Assembly: GCF_902506195.1 (NCBI RefSeq)
Contig: NZ_LR732817.1
Span: forward strand, 2,364,245-2,428,244
DNA: 64,000 nt
Reading direction: 5' to 3'
Source of the DNA: Citricoccus sp. K5
GTDB taxonomy: Bacteria > Actinomycetota > Actinomycetes > Actinomycetales > Micrococcaceae
Positions 43,674-52,102 of this stretch are shown here, piece after piece; positions within the stretch are counted from its first letter, which is position 1; each line of letters opens with the position of its first letter. Both the position numbers and the translations under genes were made by a program. The notes under the pieces were generated by a model. It searched no databases. It was not told where the DNA came from and was given only the letters and a program-made list of their open reading frames with translations.

Positions 43674-46313
43674 ATGACCGTGCAACCCGACCAGCAGCCC
43701 GACCAACCGCCCGCAGGGCGATCCGCGGAGCACCACACAGGGCGAACCACCGAGCGGCCGGCCCTCCGGACGATCGCCGTGATCGGCGGTGGCCCGGCTG
43801 CCCATCGGCTGGTCGAGGCGCTGTTGGCCCGCAGCGGGGACGACCTCCGGATCGAGGTCTTCGCCGAGGAACCCTGGGCTCCCTATGACCGGGTGGCGCT
43901 GTCCCGGCGGTTCACGGATCCCCAGGACCCACTGGCCCTGGAGCCCCTGCCGGCCGGGGACTCCCGCCTCAAGCTGCACGTCGGTTGCCGGGTCACCGGG
44001 ATCGACCCTGAGGCGCGGACCCTCACGGCCCTCAACGTCGGCAGTACCGGGAATGCCGCCGGAGACGAATCCATCCTGCCCTGGGACGAGCTGGTCCTGG
44101 CCACCGGCAGTGACGCCGCCCGGCCGGCGATCCCCGGGGCCGGGGACATGACCGTCTACCGGACCATCGAGGACGTGGACCGGTTGCGGCAGCACGTGGC
44201 GGACTTGGCCGAGCGGCTCGGGCGCACTCCACGCGCGGCCGTGATCGGCGGCGGCCTGTTGGGACTGGAGGCGGCCGGTGGCTTGCGGGTGCTCGGCGCG
44301 GACGTCACCGTCGTCCACTCCCGGCCCTGGGTCATGAACGCCCAGCTGGACGAGTTCGGCGGACGGACGCTGAACCGCCTGCTGCGCGGTCAGGGATACG
44401 TCCTGCGGCTCGGCGAACGCCCCAGCGCCCTCGAGAGGTCGGCCCGGGGAGATGTCCTGCGCTTCCCCTCCGGCGAGGACCTCGAGGTGGACCTGGTGGT
44501 CGCGGCCACGGGGATCACAGCGCGGGACGAACTCGGAGCGGGGATCCTCGAACTCGGTCCACGGGGCGGGTTCGCCATCGACGAGCGGTGCGCCACCTCG
44601 GCACCGCACGTGTGGGCCATCGGCGAGGCCGCCAGTTTCGAGGGCGAGTGCATGGGCCTGGTCGCACCGGCCAACACGATGGCAGAGGTGGTCGCCGACC
44701 GACTGTGCGGCGGGACCGGCACGTTCCCCGGCTTCGACACGGCGGCCAAGCTCAAGCTCTCCGGGCTGGACGTGGCCAGCTTCGGCGACGGCTTCGCCTC
44801 AGCCCCCGGCGCCCTCGAGGTCGTCTACGCGGATCCCACCGGCGGCCTCTACCAGAAGCTCGTGGTGTCCGAGGATGCCCGCACGCTGCTCGGGGGGATC
44901 TTCGTGGGCGATGCCACCCCCTATGCGTCCTTGCGGCCGTTGCTGGGGCGGGAGCTTCCCGGGGAGGCGGGGGCCTTCCTGTCCGCCGCCGGCAACGGGG
45001 CGCCCGTGGACCTGCAGATGCCGGACGACGCCCAGATCTGCTCCTGCCGGGACGTCAGTGCCGGCGATCTGCGCGCCGCCGTGTGCGGCGGCTGCCCGGA
45101 CCTCGGGGCACTCAAGGCGTGCACCGGCGTCGGGACCCAGTGTGGTTCCTGCCTGCCCGCGGCCCAGAAGGTCATGGAGCAGCAGATGGCCGAGCTGGGA
45201 ATGGAGGTCTCCACGGCGCTGTGTGAGCACTTCGCCCTGTCCCGGTCCGAGATGTTCGAGGCCGTCCGCACCACGCGGCTGACCACGTTCAGCGAGATCG
45301 TCGCCCGTTTCGGCACCCCGGCGGACCCGTCCGTGAACCTCGGCTGTGATCTCTGCAAGCCCGTGGCGGCCTCGGTTCTGGCCACCCTCCATGGGGAGTA
45401 CATCCTCGGCGGGGACCGCGGCGGCCTGCAGGACACCAATGACCGTGCGCTGGCGAACATGCAGAAGGACGGCACCTACTCGGTGGTCCCCCGCATCCCG
45501 GCCGGCGAGATCACGCCCGCCAAGCTCGCGGTGATCGCCGAGGTCGCCGGGGACTATGGGCTCTACACCAAGATCACCGGCGCCCAGCGGATCGACCTGT
45601 TCGGGGCCCGCCTGGATCAGCTGCCTGGCATCTGGGAGCGCCTGGTGGCGGCCGGGTTCGAGTCCGGCCAGGCCTACGGCAAGGCATTGCGCAACGTGAA
45701 GTCCTGCGTGGGCTCCACGTGGTGCCGCTTCGGCGTGCAGGATTCCGTGGCCATGGCCATCACGCTCGAGGAGCGGTACCGGGGCCTGCGCTCCCCCCAC
45801 AAGATGAAGTTCGGCGTCTCCGGCTGCGCCCGTGAGTGTGCCGAGGCCCGCGGGAAGGACGTCGGCGTCATCGCCACGAGTGAGGGCTGGAACATGTACG
45901 TGGGCGGCAACGGCGGAGCCACCCCGGCCCACGCCCAGCTGCTGGCCAAGGACCTCGACGACGAGACGCTGCTGCGGTACATCGACCGGTACGTGGTCTA
46001 CTACATCCGCACCGCCGAACGGCTCCAGCGCACCGCCCGGTGGATGGAGGAACTGCCCGGGGGCCTCGACCACGTCCATGATGTGGTGGTCAAGGACTCC
46101 CTGGGGATCGCCTCTGACCTGGAGCAGGTCGTGGCCGAACACCTGGAGACCTACCGGGACGAGTGGGCGGCGACCCTCGAGGACCCCGAACGGCTGCGTC
46201 GCTTCCGCGGCTTCGTCAACGCACCGGAATCACCGGGCCTGCCAGACGCACCGGAGGCCGGCCCCGTCGTGGTGGCAGGCCCACGGATCCCGGTGCGGGG
46301 AGGCCAGCGATGA
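43674..46313 (+). CDS. nirB: NAD(P)H-dependent assimilatory nitrite reductase large subunit
   Basis: The 879-aa NirB reduces nitrite to ammonium. Order of parts: FAD fold (AVIGGGPAAHRL near 35-46), NAD fold (AVIGGGLLGLEAAGGL near 190), a BFD-like [2Fe-2S] site (ICSCRDVSAGDL near 455 and GVGTQCGSC near 490), then the siroheme/[4Fe-4S] reductase with SCVGSTWCRFGVQDS near 677 and SGCARECAEARGKD near 717. Four Cys at these two motifs hold the coupled cluster. The stop overlaps the cobA start by 4 bases. Confidence 0.96.
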   Translation: MTVQPDQQPDQPPAGRSAEHHTGRTTERPALRTIAVIGGGPAAHRLVEALLARSGDDLRIEVFAEEPWAPYDRVALSRRFTDPQDPLALEPLPAGDSRLKLHVGCRVTGIDPEARTLTALNVGSTGNAAGDESILPWDELVLATGSDAARPAIPGAGDMTVYRTIEDVDRLRQHVADLAERLGRTPRAAVIGGGLLGLEAAGGLRVLGADVTVVHSRPWVMNAQLDEFGGRTLNRLLRGQGYVLRLGERPSALERSARGDVLRFPSGEDLEVDLVVAATGITARDELGAGILELGPRGGFAIDERCATSAPHVWAIGEAASFEGECMGLVAPANTMAEVVADRLCGGTGTFPGFDTAAKLKLSGLDVASFGDGFASAPGALEVVYADPTGGLYQKLVVSEDARTLLGGIFVGDATPYASLRPLLGRELPGEAGAFLSAAGNGAPVDLQMPDDAQICSCRDVSAGDLRAAVCGGCPDLGALKACTGVGTQCGSCLPAAQKVMEQQMAELGMEVSTALCEHFALSRSEMFEAVRTTRLTTFSEIVARFGTPADPSVNLGCDLCKPVAASVLATLHGEYILGGDRGGLQDTNDRALANMQKDGTYSVVPRIPAGEITPAKLAVIAEVAGDYGLYTKITGAQRIDLFGARLDQLPGIWERLVAAGFESGQAYGKALRNVKSCVGSTWCRFGVQDSVAMAITLEERYRGLRSPHKMKFGVSGCARECAEARGKDVGVIATSEGWNMYVGGNGGATPAHAQLLAKDLDDETLLRYIDRYVVYYIRTAERLQRTARWMEELPGGLDHVHDVVVKDSLGIASDLEQVVAEHLETYRDEWAATLEDPERLRRFRGFVNAPESPGLPDAPEAGPVVVAGPRIPVRGGQR

Positions 46314-47134
46314 GCCCGGCAACGGACATGGAATTGGCCCCCGGGAGCGTGGCCCTCGTCGGTGGGGGGCCGGGTGCGGCCGACCTCCTGACGGTGCGGG
46401 CGATGCGCCTGCTGCGGCAGGCCGACGTCGTGTACTTCGATCGGCTGGCCCCGAGCGATGACCTGGCCGTCTGGGCCCCCCGGGCCCGGCTGGAGGACGT
46501 CGGCAAGCGGCCCGGGCACCACAGGGTCCCGCAGCCGGAGATCAACCGGCTGCTCGTGGCCTCGGCACTGGCCGGGCTGCGCGTGGTCCGCCTCAAGGGC
46601 GGGGACCCCTTCGTGTTCGGCCGCGGCAGTGAGGAGGCCGCCGCCTGCGAGCAGGCCGGGGTGCCCGTGACCGTGGTCCCGGGCATCACCTCGGCCGTGT
46701 CCGTGCCGGCCGCGGCGGGGATCCCGGTCACCGCTCGCGGGATCAGCAAGTCCTTCACGGTCGTCTCCGGCCACGACCCCCTCAGCGAGGAGGAACTGGC
46801 CGGGTTGGCCCAGCTGGGCGGGCAGGGAGGGACGGTGGTGGTGCTCATGGGCATCGGCACCCTGGGCCACACCGCCGCCGGCCTGATGCGGCACGGGTTG
46901 GACGCCCGGACGCCGGCAGGCCTCGTGGAACGCGGTTGCACCCCTCAGCAGCGGGTCTGCCTGGCCCCGCTCGAGACGATCCTGCTGGCCTCGGCGGTGG
47001 AGGGCATCGCCTCACCGGCCGTGCTGGTCATCGGCGAGGTGGTGCGGCTGGCCCCCGGTGCAGAACTGCCCTGGTCCGGGCTGACAAGTTTGGCGGGGCT
47101 CACTGGGCTGACCGGTCTCGTGGACAACGCATGA
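46310..47134 (+). CDS. cobA: Uroporphyrinogen-III C-methyltransferase
   Basis: The 274-aa SAM-dependent methyltransferase makes precorrin-2, the first step to siroheme. It opens VALVGGGPGAADLLTVRAMRLL and has VVYFDRL, VVRLKGGDPFVFGRG and VTVVPGITSAVSVPAAAGIP. It lacks the CysG dehydrogenase/ferrochelatase part. The ATG overlaps the nirB stop and its end overlaps the nnaR ATG, so the three are one transcript. Dehydrogenation to sirohydrochlorin is not encoded in the window. Confidence 0.94.
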   Translation: MSPATDMELAPGSVALVGGGPGAADLLTVRAMRLLRQADVVYFDRLAPSDDLAVWAPRARLEDVGKRPGHHRVPQPEINRLLVASALAGLRVVRLKGGDPFVFGRGSEEAAACEQAGVPVTVVPGITSAVSVPAAAGIPVTARGISKSFTVVSGHDPLSEEELAGLAQLGGQGGTVVVLMGIGTLGHTAAGLMRHGLDARTPAGLVERGCTPQQRVCLAPLETILLASAVEGIASPAVLVIGEVVRLAPGAELPWSGLTSLAGLTGLTGLVDNA

Positions 47135-48273
47135 GTGAGCCGACCACCGTGGCCTCCGTGGCTCCGGCCCTGCCCCCGACGCTCGCCGGCTTCCGGATCG
47201 GCGTCACCTCGGACCGGCGCAGCGAGGAGCTCATCAGTGCCTTCGAACGCCGCGGTGCCGAGGTGATGCACGCCCCGGCCCTGCGGATCGCCCCGCTGAC
47301 GGAATCCGTGACCCTGCACCGGGACACCCGCCGTGTCATCGGGGCCCTGCCGGACTATGCCGTCATCACCACCGCGTATGGGATGCGCCGGTGGATGGAG
47401 GCCGCGGACGCCTACGGTCTCGGCACGGACCTGCACCGCACCCTCGCTGCCGCCGCCATCCTCGTCCGGGGTTCCAAGGCCCGCGGTGCCGTCCGGGCCG
47501 CTGGACTCGACGACGTCGGCTCACCCGAGGACGAGCGAACGGCGTCCGTGGTGGACCTGCTCCTGGCACGGAACCTGTCCGGTCGCACCGTGGCCTTCCA
47601 GCTGCACGGGATGCTGGACCATCACCAGATCGCCCGGCTGGAGAAGGCCGGCGCCCGGGTGCTGACGGTGATGCCCTACACGTGGGCCCGGCCCACGGAG
47701 GACTCGGCGCTCCTGCGGATGATCGAGGCCGCCATCGACCGCCAGCTCGATGTGCTCACCTTCACGGCGGCCCCGGCGGTGGAGGCCTTCCTCGCCGTGG
47801 CCCAGCAGTACGGACGGCTGGACCCCCTCCTCGAGGCGTTGCGGACGGATGTGGCGACGGCCGTCGTCGGGAAGGTCACCGCCGGGCCGCTGCACGAGGC
47901 AGGACTCCAACCGCTGATTCCCTCCCGGTGGCGCCTCGGCGCGATGATCCGGTTGGTGTGCGATCACCTGGAGCAGCAGCAGGTCCTGCGCATCCGGACC
48001 CAGTGGGGTCCCGTGGAGATCCGCGGCGCGCAGGTGCACCTGGTGGATCACGCGGCCGATCCCGTTCAGCTCGCCCCGGGGCCGATGGCCCTGCTGCGTG
48101 AACTGGTGGGCGCCCAGGGAGCCGTGCTCTCACGCGGGCACCTGCTGGAGGCCCTGCGCCACTGCGAATCCGAGCATGCCCTGGAGATGCTGGTGTGGCG
48201 GCTGCGCCAGCAGTTGCCGGTTCCTGGACTGGTGGCCACCGTGGTCAAGCGAGGCTACCGGCTGGCAGTCTGA
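47131..48273 (+). CDS. nnaR: NnaR-like regulator: HemD-like domain with C-terminal winged helix
   Basis: The 380-aa product joins a uroporphyrinogen-III-synthase-like domain (about 20-270: GFRIGVTSDRRSEELISAFERRGAEV, RPTEDSALLRMIEAAID, FTAAPAVEAFL) to an OmpR-like winged helix (about 285-380: ALLRELVGAQGAVLSRGHLLE, LVWRLRQQL, VVKRGYRLAV). This architecture is that of NnaR, the nitrate/nitrite assimilation activator described in actinobacteria. It is coupled to cobA (ATGA overlap). Its 3' end overlaps the convergent nasB gene by 29 bases. Confidence 0.88.
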   Translation: MSEPTTVASVAPALPPTLAGFRIGVTSDRRSEELISAFERRGAEVMHAPALRIAPLTESVTLHRDTRRVIGALPDYAVITTAYGMRRWMEAADAYGLGTDLHRTLAAAAILVRGSKARGAVRAAGLDDVGSPEDERTASVVDLLLARNLSGRTVAFQLHGMLDHHQIARLEKAGARVLTVMPYTWARPTEDSALLRMIEAAIDRQLDVLTFTAAPAVEAFLAVAQQYGRLDPLLEALRTDVATAVVGKVTAGPLHEAGLQPLIPSRWRLGAMIRLVCDHLEQQQVLRIRTQWGPVEIRGAQVHLVDHAADPVQLAPGPMALLRELVGAQGAVLSRGHLLEALRHCESEHALEMLVWRLRQQLPVPGLVATVVKRGYRLAV

Positions 48274-49843
48274 CCGGCGGTCCCGCCAGCAGCGCCTCGA
48301 TCCGGCCCCGGCACGTCCCACAGCCGGTTCCCGCGCCGCAACGGCCGCCGACCTCGTCCACGGTGGCGCACTCCATGGCCGCCTCGTGGACCTGTCCGGC
48401 GGTAGCCCCCGAACACCGGCACAGCACGTCCTCCGGTCCCAGCTCGCGGTCAGCGGCGGCGTGCTCCGTCGCCAGTAACGCGGAGCGATCCGCCACGGGC
48501 AGGGTCCCGGTGAGGGCGTGCCGGGAGAGTTCCGCGGCCGAGCGGGGCAGGCCGATGGCCACGAAGCCCAGCAACCGGGACCCCTGCGTGACGATACGCA
48601 GGTACTGTCCCGCCACCGGGTCCGCCCAGGTGGACACGCTCGGGCCCTGCGGATCCCATGGGTCTGCGGTGAGATCACCCGCGCAGGCCACGGACAGCGT
48701 GTGGGACTTCACCACGATGGGGTCCAGGCGGCTGGTCGAGGCCGGGGTGCCGGGAGTGGGCCTGGGGACGGGGCGGCCAGCGGCATCGCGTTCCACCGCC
48801 TCCGGGACGCCGGCCTCGGTCCGGAGGGCACCGGCGGCGGCACGGGCCTGGTCCCAGCCTGGCCCGATGAGTCCACTCGACCGGGCCCCCAGGACCGCGG
48901 CACAGTCGCCCACCGCGAAGACGGACGGATCATCCGGGCAGCGCCCGTTCCGGTCCACCACGATTCCGCCGCGGGGCAGTGTGTCCAGTCCGGCGGCCGC
49001 GGCGAGCTCGTCACGGGGGCGAACCCCCGTGCAGGCCACGAGCAGGGTGGCCGGGATCCGGCGCCCCTGGGTGGTGCGGATCGCGGTGAGGTGGGGGACG
49101 CCGTCGTGCACGGTGGCCCGGTCCTGTGCTCGGGCGGCGACCACGAGTTCCTGCACCCCGCAGTCCGGCCGGACCTGGATGCCGGCGGCGAGGAGCTGGC
49201 GCAGCAGCAGCCGGCCGGAGTCGGGATCGAGCTGACCGCCCAGGGGAACGTGGCCGCGGTGCAGCAGGGTGACCGCGGCACCGACCTCGGCGAGCGCCAG
49301 GGCCGCCTCCACGCCGAGGACGCCGCCACCGAGCACCACCACCGGCTCGGCGTCCCGCACCGCCTGGTGCAGGCGCCGGGCCTCGGCCAGGTCCCGCAGC
49401 GCCATGACGCCGACCGGACGGACCCCGGCAGCCGCCGGGACGGAGATGCCCCGTCCCACGGAGCCGGAGACCGGGAAGTCCGGGATGACGGCCTGGGCGC
49501 CGGTCGCCAGCACGAGCCGGTCATAGGGAACTGAGGCGCCAGGGGTCCCGTCGAGAATCGCGGTCTTCCGGTCCCGGTCGAGGGCCACCACCTTGACCCC
49601 GCACCGGACCACGACGCCGGCCAGCTCCCCGTCCTGCGCGTCGAGCAGGGACAGGGCGGCGCCGTCGACGCGGCCGCTGGCCACGTCCCCCAGGCGGATC
49701 CGCTGGTAGGCCGGGACGGGCTCCTCCCCCAGGATCGTCACGTGGGCCGCGCCCGCCTCCAGGGCCGGGCGCAGCTCCTGGACGAGCCGGGCCGCCACCG
49801 GCCCGCCACCCACCACGACGATCCGCAGGGGCCCGCGGCTCAT
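48245..49843 (-). CDS. nasB: FAD-dependent electron-transfer subunit of assimilatory nitrate reductase, with BFD-like cluster
   Basis: The 532-aa product has an FAD fold (VVVGGGPVAARLV near 9-21), an NAD fold (VVLGGGVLGVEAALALAEVG near 170) and the second FAD motif VFAVGDCAAVLG near 305. A C-terminal BFD-like [2Fe-2S] domain follows (CRCSGATAGQV near 475, then RCGAGTGCGTCRG near 507). It would pass electrons from NAD(P)H to NasC. The ATG overlaps the nasC stop by 4 bases. Start and stop are clear. Confidence 0.88.
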   Translation of the reverse strand: MSRGPLRIVVVGGGPVAARLVQELRPALEAGAAHVTILGEEPVPAYQRIRLGDVASGRVDGAALSLLDAQDGELAGVVVRCGVKVVALDRDRKTAILDGTPGASVPYDRLVLATGAQAVIPDFPVSGSVGRGISVPAAAGVRPVGVMALRDLAEARRLHQAVRDAEPVVVLGGGVLGVEAALALAEVGAAVTLLHRGHVPLGGQLDPDSGRLLLRQLLAAGIQVRPDCGVQELVVAARAQDRATVHDGVPHLTAIRTTQGRRIPATLLVACTGVRPRDELAAAAGLDTLPRGGIVVDRNGRCPDDPSVFAVGDCAAVLGARSSGLIGPGWDQARAAAGALRTEAGVPEAVERDAAGRPVPRPTPGTPASTSRLDPIVVKSHTLSVACAGDLTADPWDPQGPSVSTWADPVAGQYLRIVTQGSRLLGFVAIGLPRSAAELSRHALTGTLPVADRSALLATEHAAADRELGPEDVLCRCSGATAGQVHEAAMECATVDEVGGRCGAGTGCGTCRGRIEALLAGPPVRLPAGSLA

Positions 49844-51999
49844 GACGGTGCCCCGTCCACGGATGGCGCAGGGTGCAAGGTCACGGGGGTGTTCTTGAAC
49901 TCCGGCATCTGGCTCTGGGGATCCAGTAAGCCGGCCGTCAGCCGGTTCGCGGCGCCCCGGCCAGCGAAGTGGAAGGGGACGAACACGGTGTCCGTGCGCA
50001 GGCCGGCATCGAACACCACGCGGGCCTGCATGCTCCCCAACGTACTGCGCAGTTCGGCGTGGGCGCCCTCGACCAGCCGGAGCCCGCCAGCCGTGGCGGG
50101 GTGGACGCTGACGGTGGCCTCGGGGTGCACGCTGAGCAGGTCCGGCACCCGGCGCGTCTGGGTCCCGGACTGGTAGTGCTCCATCAGCCGTCCGGTGGTC
50201 AAAGTGATTCCCTGGGCCGAGGGAGGCTGCGGGTCCCGGACAAGGATCGGCCCGAGATGTGCTTTGCCGTCCGGGTGGCCGAAGGACTCGGTGAAGACTC
50301 GCGGGGTGCCGATCACCGGTTCGCCGCTGACGGTGACCTCCTGGGTGCCGGGGTGGGTGCCGGGGTCGTGATCGTCGAGGGGCCAGTAGGCGGCGACCTC
50401 GCCGAGACGATCCCAGGCCACGCCGGAGTAGTCGGCCCGGGAGCCCGCCGTCACCCGGCGGATCTCCTCGAAGACCTCGGTGGGTTCCGAGGCCAGCGGC
50501 ACGGCACTGCCCAGGCGGCGGGCGAGTTCGGCGAGGATCCAGAGCTCGGAGCGGGCCCCCTCCGGTCCGTCCACGGCCCGGGAGCGACGCAGTAGGCGGC
50601 CCTCGAGGTTGGTCAGGGTGCCGTCCTCCTCAGCCCACTGCAGGACGGGCAGGACGACGTCCGCGAACTCCGCCGTCTCGGACCGGAAGAAGTCGCAGAC
50701 CACCAGCAGCTCCAGGGCCCGCAGCCCCTCCTGGACGTGCTGGACGTCCGGGGCGGAGACCGCCACGTTGGCACCGTGCACCAGAAGGGCCTTCACGCCG
50801 TGCTCGGTCCCGAGGGTGTGGAGCAGTTGGGTGGCCGCCAGGCCGGGTCCGGGCAGGGCATCCGCCGGGAGGCCCCAGTGCCGGGCCGTGACCTCGCGGT
50901 CGGCCGGGTCGGTGATGGAGCGCAGGCCGGGCAGCTGGTCCGCCTTCTGGCCCATCTCCCGTCCGCCCTGGCCGTTGCCCTGACCGGTGAGGGTGCCGTA
51001 GCCGCCGTGCCGGGTGCCGGGCAGGCCGAGGAGCAGGGCCAGACTGATGGCCGCCTTGGCGGTGTCCGTCCCGTCCCGGTGCTGTTCCACGCCGCGGCCG
51101 GTGAGGATGAAGACCGGATCCCCACCGGACTTCGACGCGCGGGCGGCCGCCGCCAGGTGCCTCGCCAGCCAGCGGATGCGCCCGGCCGATACCCCGGAGA
51201 CGCTCTGGCCCCGCTCCGGCCACCAGTCAGCGACAGAGCGGCGGAAGGATGACAGTCCCGTGGTCCGGCGGGACAGGTAGTCCTCGTCCGCGAGTCCCTC
51301 GGCGAGGAGCACGTGGGCCACGGACAGCAAGAGGGGCAGATCCCCGCCGGGGGCCGGGGCCAGGTGGTGCCCGGCGCCATCCCCGGTGAGCTGCGCGGTG
51401 GCCGAGCGGCGGGGGTCCACCACGATCAGTCCGCCGTGGCTGCGGGCCTTCTCCAGGTGCTGAACGAAGGGCGGCATGGTGTCCGCCACGTTGGATCCCA
51501 GGAGCAGCACGGTGCAGGCCGTATCCAGGTCGGTCAGCGGGAACGGCAGGCCGCGGTCCAGGCCGAGGACCTCGGTGGCGGCCTTGGCGGCGGAGGCCAT
51601 GCAGAACCGCCCGTTGTAGTCGATCCGGGAGGTGCGCAGCGCGGTCCTCGCGAACTTGCCCAGGGTGTAGGCCTTCTCATTGGTCAGCGAGCCTGAGCCG
51701 AAGACCCCGATGGCGTCCCGGCCGTGGCGCTGCTGGAGGGCCGTGATCCGGGAGGCCACGAGGTCCAGGGCCTCGTCCCAGGTGGCCTCGCGCAGGGGTG
51801 CACTGTCCCGGTTCGCTCTGCCGCGAGGGACGCGGTCCCGGATCAGCGGGGTGGTGAGCCGGTCCGGTCGGTCCCCCAGCAGCACGGCGGAGGTGGCACC
51901 CTTGCGGCAGAGCCGGCCACGGTTGGTCGGGAACTCGGCGCCCGTGACGGTGATGGGGCTGGCGGCGGGACTGGCGGCGGGCTCGACGGTCAGGGTCAT
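49840..51999 (-). CDS. nasC: Molybdopterin assimilatory nitrate reductase catalytic subunit, 5' end frameshifted
   Basis: From the first in-frame ATG (51999) the product is 719 aa and belongs to the molybdopterin oxidoreductase family (NarB/NasC): TNRGRLCRKGATSAVLL, FGSGSLTNEKAYTLGKFART, VADTMPPFVQHLEK, YGTLTGQGNGQGGREMGQKADQLPG, and the C-terminal MoCo-binding LTTGRLMEHYQSGTQTRRV. Directly before that ATG, in the same frame, codons for HCPYCALQCS supply three Cys ligands of the N-terminal [4Fe-4S] cluster. No ATG, GTG or TTG exists upstream in that frame, so the true start is in another frame (see 52000-52102). A fourth ligand is the Cys in GRLCRKG. Confidence 0.9.
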   Translation of the reverse strand: MTLTVEPAASPAASPITVTGAEFPTNRGRLCRKGATSAVLLGDRPDRLTTPLIRDRVPRGRANRDSAPLREATWDEALDLVASRITALQQRHGRDAIGVFGSGSLTNEKAYTLGKFARTALRTSRIDYNGRFCMASAAKAATEVLGLDRGLPFPLTDLDTACTVLLLGSNVADTMPPFVQHLEKARSHGGLIVVDPRRSATAQLTGDGAGHHLAPAPGGDLPLLLSVAHVLLAEGLADEDYLSRRTTGLSSFRRSVADWWPERGQSVSGVSAGRIRWLARHLAAAARASKSGGDPVFILTGRGVEQHRDGTDTAKAAISLALLLGLPGTRHGGYGTLTGQGNGQGGREMGQKADQLPGLRSITDPADREVTARHWGLPADALPGPGLAATQLLHTLGTEHGVKALLVHGANVAVSAPDVQHVQEGLRALELLVVCDFFRSETAEFADVVLPVLQWAEEDGTLTNLEGRLLRRSRAVDGPEGARSELWILAELARRLGSAVPLASEPTEVFEEIRRVTAGSRADYSGVAWDRLGEVAAYWPLDDHDPGTHPGTQEVTVSGEPVIGTPRVFTESFGHPDGKAHLGPILVRDPQPPSAQGITLTTGRLMEHYQSGTQTRRVPDLLSVHPEATVSVHPATAGGLRLVEGAHAELRSTLGSMQARVVFDAGLRTDTVFVPFHFAGRGAANRLTAGLLDPQSQMPEFKNTPVTLHPAPSVDGAPS

Positions 52000-52102
52000 C
52001 GAGCACTGGAGCGCGCAGTACGGGCAGTGCGTCCGGGTGGCTGTGGCTGTGGCTGCAGGGGCGGGCGAGGGGGGTGGGCGAGGGGGTGGCCAGCTCAGAC
52101 AT
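52000..52102 (-). other. Frameshifted N-terminal coding segment of nasC
   Basis: An ATG at 52102 overlaps the narK stop (AATGTCTGA) and opens a frame starting MSELATPSPTPLARP that runs one base out of step with the CPYC frame of nasC. Removing one C from a C-tract (G run 52069-52074 on the plus strand, or the C runs next to it) would join the two and yield a conventional start: MSELATPSP, then PAATATATRTHCPYCALQC. The defect could be a sequencing error, a phase-variable tract or a +1 frameshift. Confidence 0.75.
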
